Source: Neiella holothuriorum (GTDB lineage Bacteria > Pseudomonadota > Gammaproteobacteria > Enterobacterales > Neiellaceae). From it: 64,000 nt of DNA. The notes below the pieces were generated by a model, which was not told where the DNA came from, did no database searches, and saw nothing but the letters and a program-made list of their open reading frames with translations. Both the position numbers and the translations under genes were made by a program. Of the stretch, positions 27,502 through 36,997 are shown in pieces (positions within the stretch are counted from its first letter, which is position 1; each line of letters starts with the position of its first letter). Location: assembly GCF_019457915.1 (NCBI RefSeq), contig NZ_JAHZSS010000009.1, forward strand, positions 62,001-126,000, read 5' to 3'.

Positions 27502-28698
27502 ATGACTCACCCATTTTATGCTGATCTGGTTGAACGTATTGAAGACGTTCGCCAACAAGGCTTGTACAAATCAGAACGAGCCATTGTTACCGCCCAAGAC
27601 GCCGATATTACGGTTGCGTCGGGTGACGAGGTTATTAACCTGTGCGCCAATAATTATTTAGGGTTGGCGAATCATCCCGAACTTATTGCTGCCGCGAAAC
27701 AAGGGCTTGATCACTACGGGTTTGGCATGGCGTCGGTCCGTTTTATTTGCGGCACACAAGATCAGCACAAAGCACTGGAAAGCGAGTTAGCCGAATTCCT
27801 TGGTATGGAGGATGTCATTCTTTATTCCTCTTGCTTTGATGCGAACGCTGGCTTGTTCGAAACCTTGTTGAGCGCTGACGATGCGATTATTTCTGATGCG
27901 CTTAATCATGCGTCCATTATCGATGGCGTGCGGTTGTGCAAAGCCAAGCGATTCCGATATCAAAATAATGATATGGCGGATTTAGAGCAGCAGTTGATTG
28001 CGGCCGATAAGGCCGGCGCGCGTTTCAAGCTCATTGCAACTGATGGCGTATTCTCGATGGACGGCGTAATTGCCAACCTGCCGGGCATCTGTGATTTGGC
28101 AGACAAATACAATGCATTGGTTATGGTCGACGACAGCCACGCAGTGGGATTTGTGGGTGAGCATGGCCGTGGTAGCCACGAATTTCACAACGTGATGGAC
28201 CGCATCGACATTCTGACCGGCACCTTGGGTAAAGCCATGGGTGGCGCGTCTGGTGGCTATACCGCGGCCAAAAAAGAAGTGGTTGATTGGTTGCGCCAGC
28301 GCTCTCGTCCTTATTTGTTTTCCAATTCATTAGCGCCAGCAATTGTTAGTGCATCGCGCCGAGTGCTGACGTTATTACAACAAGGCGATGCGCTGCGTCA
28401 GCGCTTGCTCGATAACAGTCAATACTTCCGTCAACGTATGAGTGACGCCGGCTTTAGTCTGGCTGGCGCCGACCACGCCATCATTCCTGTGATGTTGGGT
28501 GATGCCAAAGTGGCCGCTGAAATGGCTGAACGCATGATGCAGCGTGGTATCTACGTGGTGGGTTTTTCATTCCCAGTGGTACCGCAAAACCAAGCCCGTA
28601 TTCGCACTCAAATGTCTGCTGCACATACGCAAGCACAGCTCGACCATGCCATTAATGCCTTTATTGAGGTCGGCAGAGAGTTAGGAGTGATTTCATGA
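27502..28698 (+). CDS. kbl: Glycine C-acetyltransferase (2-amino-3-ketobutyrate CoA ligase)
   Basis: 398 residues, the length of E. coli Kbl. A PLP enzyme that cleaves 2-amino-3-oxobutyrate with CoA to glycine and acetyl-CoA. The PLP lysine is K244 in [21 protein letters not shown] (209-219) binds the cofactor. Its stop overlaps the tdh start by 4 nt, and together they degrade threonine to glycine. Confidence 0.98.
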   Translation: MTHPFYADLVERIEDVRQQGLYKSERAIVTAQDADITVASGDEVINLCANNYLGLANHPELIAAAKQGLDHYGFGMASVRFICGTQDQHKALESELAEFLGMEDVILYSSCFDANAGLFETLLSADDAIISDALNHASIIDGVRLCKAKRFRYQNNDMADLEQQLIAADKAGARFKLIATDGVFSMDGVIANLPGICDLADKYNALVMVDDSHAVGFVGEHGRGSHEFHNVMDRIDILTGTLGKAMGGASGGYTAAKKEVVDWLRQRSRPYLFSNSLAPAIVSASRRVLTLLQQGDALRQRLLDNSQYFRQRMSDAGFSLAGADHAIIPVMLGDAKVAAEMAERMMQRGIYVVGFSFPVVPQNQARIRTQMSAAHTQAQLDHAINAFIEVGRELGVIS

Positions 28699-29753
28699 TC
28701 GACGGCTTGCCTAAAACCATGAAAGCATTAGCCAAACTTAAGGCTGAGCCGGGTATTTGGATGACCGAAGTGCCGGTGCCGGAGTTAGGCCACAATGATC
28801 TACTCATCAAAGTCCATAAAACCGCTATTTGTGGAACCGATCTGCATATTTATAAATGGGATGAATGGTCGCAAAAAACCATTCCGGTACCAATGGTCGT
28901 GGGTCATGAATATGCCGGCGAAGTGGTCGCAATTGGACAGGAAGTACGTGGTTTTACTATTGGCGATCGCGTTTCTGGCGAGGGCCACATCACTTGTGGT
29001 CATTGCCGAAATTGTCGCGCGGGCCGACGCCATTTGTGTCGCAACACGACCGGTGTTGGCGTAAATCGGCCAGGGAGTTTTGCTGAATACTTGGTGATCC
29101 CGGCTTATAACGCATTTAAGTTGGCCGACGATATTAGTGACGATTTAGCCTCCATATTTGACCCCTTTGGCAACGCGGTGCACACCGCGTTATCGTTTGA
29201 TTTAGTGGGTGAAGATGTACTCATTACCGGCGCTGGGCCCATTGGTATTATGGCGGCTGCGGTTGCTCGCCATTGCGGCGCGCGCCACGTGGTGATCACC
29301 GATGTTAATAATTACCGCTTAGCGCTTGCTCGTAAAATGGGGGCAACCCGAGCCGTTAATGTTGCCGAACAGTCGCTTGATGAGGTGATGCGCCAGCTAG
29401 GCATGAGTGAAGGCTTTGACGTGGGGCTAGAAATGTCTGGTGTTCCGGCTGCCTTTGCTGATTTGCTGGACAAAATGAATCACGGCGGCAAAGTGGCGCT
29501 GCTTGGGATCCCGCCATCAACCATGGCCATCGACTGGAATCAGGTTATTTTTAAAGGATTGATCATCAAAGGTATTTATGGCCGAGAAATGTTTGAAACC
29601 TGGTACAAAATGGCGAGTTTAGTGCAATCAGGGTTAGACCTAACCCCCATGTTGACCCACCATTACCCGGTTGAGCAGTTTCAACAAGGTTTTGATGCCA
29701 TGCTCAGCGGTCAGTGCGGCAAAGTCGTGTTGGACTGGACGTCATCGAATTAG
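28695..29753 (+). CDS. tdh: L-threonine 3-dehydrogenase
   Basis: 352 residues from the ATG at 28695, supported by AGGAG 8 nt upstream; this adds about 8 residues relative to E. coli, whose start matches the internal MKALAKL. A zinc-dependent NAD enzyme making 2-amino-3-oxobutyrate. Catalytic zinc ligand C46 (AICGTD), GHEYAGEV, the structural zinc site [15 protein letters not shown] and the NAD-binding [11 protein letters not shown] are intact. Translationally coupled to kbl. Confidence 0.98.
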   Translation: MIDGLPKTMKALAKLKAEPGIWMTEVPVPELGHNDLLIKVHKTAICGTDLHIYKWDEWSQKTIPVPMVVGHEYAGEVVAIGQEVRGFTIGDRVSGEGHITCGHCRNCRAGRRHLCRNTTGVGVNRPGSFAEYLVIPAYNAFKLADDISDDLASIFDPFGNAVHTALSFDLVGEDVLITGAGPIGIMAAAVARHCGARHVVITDVNNYRLALARKMGATRAVNVAEQSLDEVMRQLGMSEGFDVGLEMSGVPAAFADLLDKMNHGGKVALLGIPPSTMAIDWNQVIFKGLIIKGIYGREMFETWYKMASLVQSGLDLTPMLTHHYPVEQFQQGFDAMLSGQCGKVVLDWTSSN

Positions 29754-29836
29754 CACACAACTGTCATTCCGTTGTAGTGAAGGTTAATTACTGTGGCTGT
29801 GCTTGTAGTAATTATCCTTGACGGGGAGTTAGCGCG

Positions 29837-30034
29837 ATGGAAATTTGCCCTGAGTGTGATGGTGCGGGCAGCTTAGTGCTGGTTGGTGCCAATGGCCACC
29901 AATCATATCGAGAAGCCTATACTTGCACGTTGTGTGGTGGTAGCGGCAGCGTGGCATCGACTCAATCACTCATGAAATCAAATCTAGGTCGCTCAGACAG
30001 CAAATTCTGGGAAGTCCTAAGAGCAACTGATTGA
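29837..30034 (+). CDS. Small DnaJ-type zinc-finger protein, hypothetical
   Basis: 65 residues with two CxxCxGxG-type motifs, CPECDGAGS (4-12) and CTLCGGSGS (31-39), enough to bind one zinc ion as in the DnaJ cysteine-rich region. GGGGAG lies 11 nt before the ATG. It sits between tdh and glpE with its own gaps (83 and 76 nt). Too small for a chaperone. Similar short zinc proteins are poorly characterised. Confidence 0.65.
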   Translation: MEICPECDGAGSLVLVGANGHQSYREAYTCTLCGGSGSVASTQSLMKSNLGRSDSKFWEVLRATD

Positions 30035-30110
30035 AGCATGACTTTGCAGTCACAATAGACTGACTGCTCAAGGCTGATACAATGGCAACTTATTGAACTA
30101 GGAGCCGTTG

Positions 30111-30437
30111 ATGTCAGCCTTTTCTCGTATTTCCCCAGCCGATGCCCATGCCATGATGGCAAGTGGCGCGATTCAAATTGCCGATATTCGCGATCCAGCT
30201 GCGTTTGCTAAAGGTCGAATGAATGGTGCCTTACGACTCGATAACACCAATGTGGCCGAATTGGTGCTGCATGGCGAGTTCGAGCAGCCATTGATTGTTT
30301 GTTGCTACCACGGCATTTCTAGTCAGCCTGCCGCTGAGTATTTAGCGCAACAAGGGTTTGAGCAAGTTTATAGCTTAGATGGCGGTTTTGAAGCGTGGTC
30401 TCAGCAATTTCCCAATGATGTAGAGGTTGATGCTTGA
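30111..30437 (+). CDS. glpE: Thiosulfate sulfurtransferase GlpE
   Basis: 108 residues, a single rhodanese domain. AGGAG lies 6 nt before this ATG. The active-site cysteine is C65 in CCYHGISS, as in E. coli GlpE. It transfers sulfane sulfur from thiosulfate to cyanide or thioredoxin. The stop TGA overlaps the glpG start ATG (TGATG), giving coupled translation. The glpR repressor gene that follows in E. coli is absent here. Confidence 0.95.
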   Translation: MSAFSRISPADAHAMMASGAIQIADIRDPAAFAKGRMNGALRLDNTNVAELVLHGEFEQPLIVCCYHGISSQPAAEYLAQQGFEQVYSLDGGFEAWSQQFPNDVEVDA

Positions 30438-31267
30438 TGCAGCTCGGCCGTTTAACAGATGCCAGATTGGCACAGGCTTTCGTTGATTACATGGCAGTGC
30501 AGGGCATGCCTTGTGAGATCCGAGAAGATGGCCACTATTTCTCCATTGATGTTGTTCATAGCGAGCAATTAGATGCCGCACGCCGCGAATTCCAACAGTT
30601 TGCTGAGCAGCCGAACCACCCCAAATATCGTTCGGCTTCTTGGCAGCGCGCGGATCGCAGTGGTGCTCAGTTTGATTACGGCAGTAGTGGTACGCCAATC
30701 TTGCATCAAATCTGGCTTCATGCTGGGCCGTTAACCTTAGTGATCCTTGGGGCTTGTTTGGTACTTGGTTTGCTAAGCCAGATAGGCTTTGCATCCACCA
30801 TCTTTGGCGCGTTGCATTTTCCGGCGCCATTTGTCGAACAGTGGATGCAAATTTGGCGGATGTTTACCCCCGCGTTAATGCACTTTGCCATGGTGCACCT
30901 GCTATTCAACGTTGTTTGGTGGTGGTATCTCGGCGGGCGTATTGAGCGGGTGGTTGGCACGCCTAAATTGCTTGAGCTGCTGCTTATCGGTGCCTTGTTC
31001 TCTAACACCTTGCAGGGCTTTTTGGTTGATGCCAACTTTCTTGGACTGAGCGGTGTGGTGTATGCCTTACTGGGATATATCGCAGTGGTTCAGCGCAGCA
31101 AGCCAGAGCTTGCGATGCCGCCCGCTTATATCGGCTTCATGCTATTTTGGTTAGCGCTTGGTTTTGCTGGTGTGCTAGGGCAACAGGTTGCCAACTATGC
31201 GCATTTAGGTGGCTTGTTGGTTGGCGCTGCGCAAGGCTGGCTTGATGCTCGAAAATCCCATCGATAG
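30437..31267 (+). CDS. glpG: Rhomboid intramembrane serine protease GlpG
   Basis: 276 residues. An N-terminal cytoplasmic domain (about 1-90) precedes six membrane helices. The catalytic dyad is Ser205 (GLSGVVYALLG) and His256 (NYAHLGG), with H154 and N158 of the oxyanion region (HLLFN). It cleaves membrane proteins within or near the lipid bilayer. Coupled to glpE and followed by a strong terminator. Confidence 0.96.
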   Translation: MQLGRLTDARLAQAFVDYMAVQGMPCEIREDGHYFSIDVVHSEQLDAARREFQQFAEQPNHPKYRSASWQRADRSGAQFDYGSSGTPILHQIWLHAGPLTLVILGACLVLGLLSQIGFASTIFGALHFPAPFVEQWMQIWRMFTPALMHFAMVHLLFNVVWWWYLGGRIERVVGTPKLLELLLIGALFSNTLQGFLVDANFLGLSGVVYALLGYIAVVQRSKPELAMPPAYIGFMLFWLALGFAGVLGQQVANYAHLGGLLVGAAQGWLDARKSHR

Positions 31268-31294
31268 GCCTGGCATCCGTTCAATACATTAAAA

Positions 31295-31320
31295 AAACCG
31301 GCTAATTGCCGGTTTTTTTA
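31295..31320 (+). terminator. Rho-independent terminator of glpE-glpG
   Basis: AAACCGGC (31295-31302) and GCCGGTTT (31308-31315), 5-nt loop, followed by T residues. The A-run before it makes it usable on the other strand, where the FliL-like gene ends nearby. Confidence 0.9.
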
Positions 31321-31343
31321 TTAAGCGAGAATAAACAAGAGGC

Positions 31344-31766
31344 TTAATGATAAAGGTATTTGGTAAACAGTATATCGGCCGCTAATGGCTGGCCTGTTTC
31401 CTGTGTTAACAGCTCGTTGATTGTGGTCAAACAAAGGCGGCGGATCTCTTCACGGCCGGCCAAGGATTTGATTTTATCTTCTGGCTGACGGCCAAAAACT
31501 TCAACCACAGCAGCTCGCAACAATGGCGCGTGATGCTCGACCAACTCAAGGTTATTGTTGCCCGCCACCATAATTTCCGCCGTTAGGCGAATGTAACCGA
31601 GGCTGGCCCCTTTGCGAATATAATTGGTGACGATATCAGGTTCAAATCCAAAGTAAGCGTAGTCGCCGGCTGGGTTAACAGCGGTTTCGGCAGAGGAAGC
31701 TTGGCTGAATAACAATCCGGCCAGCACTATTCCTGCCTTCCAGCTAGTCGAAAATGTTTTGAACAT
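31344..31766 (-). CDS. FliL-like periplasmic protein
   Basis: 140 residues. A cleavable-looking signal peptide (about 1-26, ending SSAE) is followed by a domain resembling the periplasmic part of FliL: LGYIRLTAEIMV, HAPLLRAAVVEVFGRQ and the EEIRRLCLTTINELL helix. True FliL keeps an N-terminal membrane anchor and sits in flagellar operons; neither holds clearly here. Homologues of this stand-alone type occur near ubiA in Shewanella-like genomes. Role unknown. Confidence 0.7.
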   Translation of the reverse strand: MFKTFSTSWKAGIVLAGLLFSQASSAETAVNPAGDYAYFGFEPDIVTNYIRKGASLGYIRLTAEIMVAGNNNLELVEHHAPLLRAAVVEVFGRQPEDKIKSLAGREEIRRLCLTTINELLTQETGQPLAADILFTKYLYH

Positions 31767-32004
31767 GGTGCCTGAGGTCTTTGCTGCGATAAGAGAGCCA
31801 TAGTGTACTGAGTTGCTTTCGCTAATGCCACCAAACTTAGCGGGAATGATGATCCGATCGGCTAGGATAATGACAAAATTGTTGTGCTGTCGGACAGTTA
31901 ACGGCCGGTTTTATTATCGAATGGCTTGCGGTGGATTTTTCGGGTCAATGACGATTGTCGACTGTGTTAGCATGATCGGGTGACAAAGTTAGTGAACGGA
32001 ACCG

Positions 32005-32895
32005 ATGAAAACTCAACAGTTAGGACGCGCCACGCCGCTATCATGGCGGGGCCTTTGGCGGCTGTGCCGACTCGACAAGCCGGTGGGCATTTTATTGTTG
32101 TTATGGCCAACCCTGTGGGCGCTAATTGACGCGTCACAAGGTAATGTTTGGAGTTGGCCGGCACTGGCGTTGATGCTCGGTGTAGTACTGATGCGTTCAG
32201 CGGGTTGTGTCATTAATGATTACGCTGATCGACACTGGGACGGTGACGTTGAGCGAACAAAATCACGGCCGTTAGTGACAGGTGAGGTTTCGCCACAACA
32301 AGCGTTAATCCTGTTCATTACACTTTGCGTGTGTGCCTTTGTATTGGTGCTGTCGCTGAATCAGCTAACCATTGCCTTGTCGGTTGTTGCGGCTGGTCTA
32401 GCAACGATTTACCCCTTCACTAAACGTATTACTCAGCTCCCCCAAATGGTCTTAGGTTTAGCGTTTAGCTGGGCTATTCCCATGGCTTATGCGGCGGTAT
32501 TGGGTACTGTACCGATCCAAGCGTGGTGGTTATTTGCGGCTAATTTATGTTGGACGGTGGCTTACGATACTCAATATGCAATGGTTGATCGCGACGATGA
32601 CGTGAAGGTTGGTATCAAGTCTACGGCAATTTTATTTGGCCAATTTGACCGGTTGGCGATCGCAATACTGCAGCTGCTGTTTTTAATATGTCTCATCGTG
32701 TTTGCTTGGATCACATTGGCTGAGCCGGTGTTGTTGTTCGGCTTGTTGTTAGCGGCAGGCATGTTTGTGCGTCAGGCAAAGATGATTCGACAACGCGAAA
32801 GGCAACAATGTTTTGCCGCCTTTCGCGCGAATAACTGGGTAGGTTTCGTGGTTGCGGCTGCAATGGCCGCGTCGGTATATTGGTCGCAGCTTTAG
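32005..32895 (+). CDS. ubiA: 4-hydroxybenzoate octaprenyltransferase
   Basis: 296 residues with about eight to nine membrane helices. It attaches the polyprenyl tail to 4-hydroxybenzoate in ubiquinone synthesis. The two Asp-rich motifs are NDYADRHWDGDVERT (about 71-85) and YDTQYAMVDRDDD (about 186-198). The usual partner ubiC (chorismate lyase) is not upstream. Its stop overlaps the convergent plsB stop by 3-4 nt. Confidence 0.97.
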   Translation: MKTQQLGRATPLSWRGLWRLCRLDKPVGILLLLWPTLWALIDASQGNVWSWPALALMLGVVLMRSAGCVINDYADRHWDGDVERTKSRPLVTGEVSPQQALILFITLCVCAFVLVLSLNQLTIALSVVAAGLATIYPFTKRITQLPQMVLGLAFSWAIPMAYAAVLGTVPIQAWWLFAANLCWTVAYDTQYAMVDRDDDVKVGIKSTAILFGQFDRLAIAILQLLFLICLIVFAWITLAEPVLLFGLLLAAGMFVRQAKMIRQRERQQCFAAFRANNWVGFVVAAAMAASVYWSQL

Positions 32896-35273
32896 CTACG
32901 CGGTTGGAGCACCAATTGTTCGATACTTTTGTGGATATCGCTGGAGACTAAACCAGACACCAACTGATGGTAGCGGCCAAGCTGATCCTTGGCTTGCTCA
33001 TCTTGATCCAGCATCCCCATCGTTTTCATCTTGGTGGTTAGCGTTGCGAACAGCTGCTTATCGAAGAATTCGGGTGCGTTAATACCATGCAGTCGGCCAA
33101 GTTGCTCAGCAATGGCTCGGCTTTCTGACTCGAGTGCGCTGCGCGATAAATCAGGCGTTTGCATCAACAACTCCAACACAACGCTATACCGTTGCATCGT
33201 TTCCCCAATGATGTTGGCTAACTGCTGCAATTGTAAGTGCTGTGCGCTGCGTTTATCACAGCAGGTAATGGCATCATGGTTAACTTCAATCAACTTCAAT
33301 GTTTCGAAGGAAGCGATGATTTGCTCGATATAAGCAGCACGCCACTCGTCACATGGGTTGAGGAACAATTCCGCTTGCAGCAACGGAAATAGCGCTTCGA
33401 TGTCCTGTACCAAGTCTTGTTTTGTTGCTGTGCCACGTTCCGTAATCATGGCGGCAATTAAACTGGGTACGACAAACAAGTGAATAATATTGTTACGGTA
33501 ATAAGTCATGACCACCTGACCAAACGGATCGAGGCTGACGATATTGCCGAGCTTATCTTTGTCGACGGTGAACTTTTCAAGCTCTAGCGTCTGGCTCAAC
33601 AAGGCTGGGCCATCTTCCTCGGGTACGGTCGTGTTGTCGTGGTAACGCGCTTGGCGAGACAGCTGAAGGCAAACTTCTAAAAATAGTGCCAGCGAACGTT
33701 CGCTCATGGCGCGATTGTCGTTACTCAAAATCGCCATGGCAGTGATGGTTAAGCCGTTAATTGCTGCGGCATTATTCACTTCAATCATTGAACGATTTGC
33801 GAGGCTTGATACCGCTTCGGACAACCACGGCGGCCGTTCATCGGCGCCGGTTTGTCGCCAGTCAGCTGCATGAGCGTTGAGATGATCATCAAGCGAAATT
33901 GGCGTACCAAAATTGACGTAACCCTGACCGTAATTGCGCAATTTACGCAGAATTTGCAGTGTTGCAAAAAAGCTCTCTTTTTCTTTTCGCTTGCCTTTGA
34001 GCTCTTTCAGGTAGGTGGTGACTTCCATGACGTGTTCATACCCGAGATAAATCGGTACCAACACAATGGGCCGACTTTGCGAACTGAGTTGGCTCTGCAC
34101 TGTCATTGCTAACATGCCGGTTTTCGGCGTTAGTAAGCGGCCCGTCCGGCTACGGCCACCTTCGCTAAAGTATTCGACCGGAAAACCTTCTTTAATCAGC
34201 CAGCTCAAATACTCGCGAAATACAGTGGAGTAGAGCTTGTTACCGCGGAACGAACGACGAATGAAAAACGCGCCGCCTCGACGGAAAATAGGTCCAGCAG
34301 GCCAGAAGTTTAAGTTGATACCGGCAGCAATGTGCGGGGGCACCAGGCCTTGTTGGTAAATGACATAGCTCAGCAGCAGGTAATCCATGTGACTGCGGTG
34401 ACATGGCACATACACAATCTCTTTACCGGACTCGGCAAGTTGACGCACTTGCTCAATGTTGTTGACGTTGATGCCTCGGTAAAGGCGATTCCAAAGCCAA
34501 GTCATAAAGCGATCGAGCACCACAACTAAGGAATTCGAGTAAGTCGCAGCAATTTCTTCCATGTACTCCTGCGCGTTTTTGCGCAAAGAATCTTGCTTGG
34601 CAGGATCGGCGTCGGTGATTTGGCGAATCGCTTCGTTGCGCGACAACTCTTTGAACATCCGCTGTTTATTCGGTAGGCGAGGGCCGGTCGCCGCTAACCG
34701 TTGGCGATAAAAGTGAGCGCGAGCCACGCGGGTAATACGGTGAACACTGGTTTCATCATCGCCATAGCGATTAACGAATTCGCGAATGGAAACCGGGGGC
34801 GCAAAGCGAATAAAGTGATCGCGACCTAAAAACACCACCATCCAAATTTTACGAAACCAACTGGGAGTCGGGTTGTCGGCAAACCAAGTGGCAAGCGAGC
34901 CTTTAGTTTTTTCTGGGCTGCGGCCCCAAAAATGAGTGATGGGCAGTAACTGAGTATCTTGTTGTGGGTCTTGTTGATGCGCCGACAACAACGACTGAAT
35001 TGCTAATCGTAATTTCCCTGCATGACCCCGTTGGAAGCGGTGGCCATGAACATAAAGAACACGGCAGTTGTCATCGTAAGGAGAAGGTAAACCAAGTTCC
35101 TTTGCTGTTTTTGCCAAGGTCAGGGTGTCAATGGCACTGGAGTGTTCGAGCACATAGACCACCGGTTTATCGGCAACAGCCGCCACTTCTTCGGAGCTTA
35201 CCGCACGCGAACGGACGAATAGTTTAAGAGACCACTTTATTAGGTGAGACAACAACTTGGAGTGATGGATCAT
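32892..35273 (-). CDS. plsB: Glycerol-3-phosphate 1-O-acyltransferase
   Basis: About 793 residues from the ATG at 35273 (MIHHSKLLSHLIKWSLK); a start 51 nt upstream is possible but adds unlike residues. It makes lysophosphatidic acid at the inner membrane. The acyltransferase motifs are PCHRSHMDYLL (HxxxxD), GAFFIRRSFRGN, FSEGGRSRTGRL and VPIYLGYE. Divergent from lexA, as in E. coli, where plsB also lies next to lexA. Confidence 0.96.
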   Translation of the reverse strand: MIHHSKLLSHLIKWSLKLFVRSRAVSSEEVAAVADKPVVYVLEHSSAIDTLTLAKTAKELGLPSPYDDNCRVLYVHGHRFQRGHAGKLRLAIQSLLSAHQQDPQQDTQLLPITHFWGRSPEKTKGSLATWFADNPTPSWFRKIWMVVFLGRDHFIRFAPPVSIREFVNRYGDDETSVHRITRVARAHFYRQRLAATGPRLPNKQRMFKELSRNEAIRQITDADPAKQDSLRKNAQEYMEEIAATYSNSLVVVLDRFMTWLWNRLYRGINVNNIEQVRQLAESGKEIVYVPCHRSHMDYLLLSYVIYQQGLVPPHIAAGINLNFWPAGPIFRRGGAFFIRRSFRGNKLYSTVFREYLSWLIKEGFPVEYFSEGGRSRTGRLLTPKTGMLAMTVQSQLSSQSRPIVLVPIYLGYEHVMEVTTYLKELKGKRKEKESFFATLQILRKLRNYGQGYVNFGTPISLDDHLNAHAADWRQTGADERPPWLSEAVSSLANRSMIEVNNAAAINGLTITAMAILSNDNRAMSERSLALFLEVCLQLSRQARYHDNTTVPEEDGPALLSQTLELEKFTVDKDKLGNIVSLDPFGQVVMTYYRNNIIHLFVVPSLIAAMITERGTATKQDLVQDIEALFPLLQAELFLNPCDEWRAAYIEQIIASFETLKLIEVNHDAITCCDKRSAQHLQLQQLANIIGETMQRYSVVLELLMQTPDLSRSALESESRAIAEQLGRLHGINAPEFFDKQLFATLTTKMKTMGMLDQDEQAKDQLGRYHQLVSGLVSSDIHKSIEQLVLQPRS

Positions 35274-35349
35274 GATATTCAGAAAAGGATTGCAGGCGCC
35301 AATGGCGGAGTATAACAAACACAACTGAGAAATGGATGAAAGCTTTTAC

Positions 35350-35403
35350 TTGCGATCACTAAGGTACTGTATTACTGTACAGTGGTACTGTATGGATAAA
35401 CAG
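35350..35403 (+). promoter_or_regulatory. lexA promoter with two LexA boxes
   Basis: Two boxes of the form CTGT-N8-ACAG lie at 35367-35382 and 35388-35403, 21 bp apart, so on the same face of the helix. The first overlaps a plausible -10 (TACTGT, 35373-35378) that is 17 nt from TTGCGA (35350-35355). This is the pattern of an autorepressed SOS promoter, and it would also control sulA downstream. Confidence 0.9.
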
Positions 35404-35422
35404 GCAAGCAACGGGAAAGACA

Positions 35423-36055
35423 ATGGCAACCACAACGCGACCTTTAACGCCCCGACAAGCTGAAATCTATCAGCTGATCAAAGATACCATCGAAGTGACC
35501 GGCATGCCGCCGACTCGCGCCGAAATCGCACGTCAGCTCGGCTTTAAAAGTCCGAATGCGGCTGAAGAACATTTAAAAGCGCTAGCACGCAAAGGGGTTA
35601 TTGAGATCCTACCGGGCACATCACGAGGCATTCGCTTACTTCTAGAAGAAGCTGCCAACGATGAACAAGGCCTGCCTTTGATTGGACAGGTTGCTGCTGG
35701 CGAACCCATTCTGGCGCAAGAACATGTTGAATCGCATTATGCGGTGGATCCGAACCTATTTCGGCCACAAGCTGACTTCTTACTTCGTGTTAGTGGCGAA
35801 AGTATGAAGGACATAGGTATTTTAGATGGTGATTTGCTAGCCGTTCATAGTACTCAAGTTGCTCGAAATGGTCAGGTCGTCGTGGCCCGTGTGGAAGAAG
35901 ATGTCACCGTTAAACGGCTCCAGCAAAACGGCCATAAAGTCCTACTTCTCGCAGAAAACCCTGAATTCGATCCCATTGAAGTTGATTTACGCCAACAGCA
36001 GTTCTCCATTGAAGGCTTGGCTGTTGGTGTGATCCGTAACGGAGAATGGTTATGA
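35423..36055 (+). CDS. lexA: SOS repressor LexA
   Basis: 210 residues. The winged HTH ([20 protein letters not shown], 31-50) binds SOS boxes. The self-cleavage site is A92-G93 (VAAGEP), with catalytic S127 (GESM) and K164. RecA-DNA filaments trigger cleavage. Two LexA boxes upstream indicate autorepression. The stop overlaps the sulA start (ATGA), a lexA-sulA operon as in Pseudomonas. Confidence 0.98.
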   Translation: MATTTRPLTPRQAEIYQLIKDTIEVTGMPPTRAEIARQLGFKSPNAAEEHLKALARKGVIEILPGTSRGIRLLLEEAANDEQGLPLIGQVAAGEPILAQEHVESHYAVDPNLFRPQADFLLRVSGESMKDIGILDGDLLAVHSTQVARNGQVVVARVEEDVTVKRLQQNGHKVLLLAENPEFDPIEVDLRQQQFSIEGLAVGVIRNGEWL

Positions 36056-36660
36056 AACATGTCGTGCAAACCAAATTGAAACACCCTGGCGTATGGCAAG
36101 TAGCACCACTTGCCCAACCCAAAGTGTGTTTAAAAACAGGTAACGATTTACTTAATCAACAACTTAATGCCGGTGGTTGGCAGAGTGAAGTGATTTACGA
36201 AATGTCACCTAGCCATCAAAACCAATTGCTGAAAACCTTAGAGCCGGTCTTGAGTGAATTAAGTCAGGGTACCCAATGGCTGATTTTACTCAATCCACCT
36301 AAATCAGCGCTTGATGCATTGGCGGATATGGCTGGTGTGAACCAAGCACGCTTGCTAATCGTGCATGGCAAAGAAGACTTCGACAGCCTGTGGGCAGCAG
36401 AGCAAGCGTTGGCTAAAAATAATGCAGCTGGAATTTTGACTTGGGCAAAAGAGTTAACTGCGCGAGATATTAAACGATTAAAGTTGGCGGCTCGCGGTAC
36501 GAATGCCTTGAGCTTTGTATTTCCACAAACTAGCGGGTTTGCAACGCTAGCGGATTGGCCGGCTATTACCGCTCATCAGTACGATAAAAATGCCACTAAA
36601 ATTGACCTTCCTGTTAAAGAAAACAACCAGTTAGAAGGGCTACAGCACTGTTTACACTAA
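36052..36660 (+). CDS. sulA: SulA-type cell division inhibitor
   Basis: About 202 residues from the ATG overlapping the lexA stop, with GGAGA just upstream. The RecA-like SulA fold is suggested by [43 protein letters not shown] and [15 protein letters not shown]. It would block FtsZ assembly during the SOS response. Its place in the lexA operon supports the call; overall similarity to E. coli SulA is modest. Confidence 0.82.
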   Translation: MKHVVQTKLKHPGVWQVAPLAQPKVCLKTGNDLLNQQLNAGGWQSEVIYEMSPSHQNQLLKTLEPVLSELSQGTQWLILLNPPKSALDALADMAGVNQARLLIVHGKEDFDSLWAAEQALAKNNAAGILTWAKELTARDIKRLKLAARGTNALSFVFPQTSGFATLADWPAITAHQYDKNATKIDLPVKENNQLEGLQHCLH

Positions 36661-36997
36661 TCTGGCTTTAATGCTTGCCCAGAGAGTTGTCGGGCAAGAG
36701 AGCTAGATCACTTTTCTAACAATTCATAAATTCAAAATAAAAACTTTGTTTTTGATCAATAAATAATCTAAAACTATTCAATTCAATAACTTGCTCCGTC
36801 AATTCATCTAGAGCCTTTGCTCTATCTCATTGAATCATAAATTAATTATCAATAATCTGCGTGCTTGATCGCTGGACTGTTGCCCTTCTATGCCTAATTC
36901 TAAATTTAGTGCGAGCCGAAACGCGGTAACAAGATAATGTTAGCCGTCTGCGTTTCCCTAAGGCATGCAATGCTGCATGTGACCTGGAGGACGCTAG
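36661..36997. other. Intergenic region before the cytochrome oxidase operon
   Basis: No gene is seen. Just after sulA is a 7-bp inverted repeat, CTTGCCC (36674-36680)/GGGCAAG (36692-36698), without a T-run. The middle (about 36715-36860) is very AT-rich and probably holds the cox promoter; TTGATC-N17-TATTCA near 36754 is one weak candidate. GGAGG at 36986-36990 serves the coxB GTG. Confidence 0.4.
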
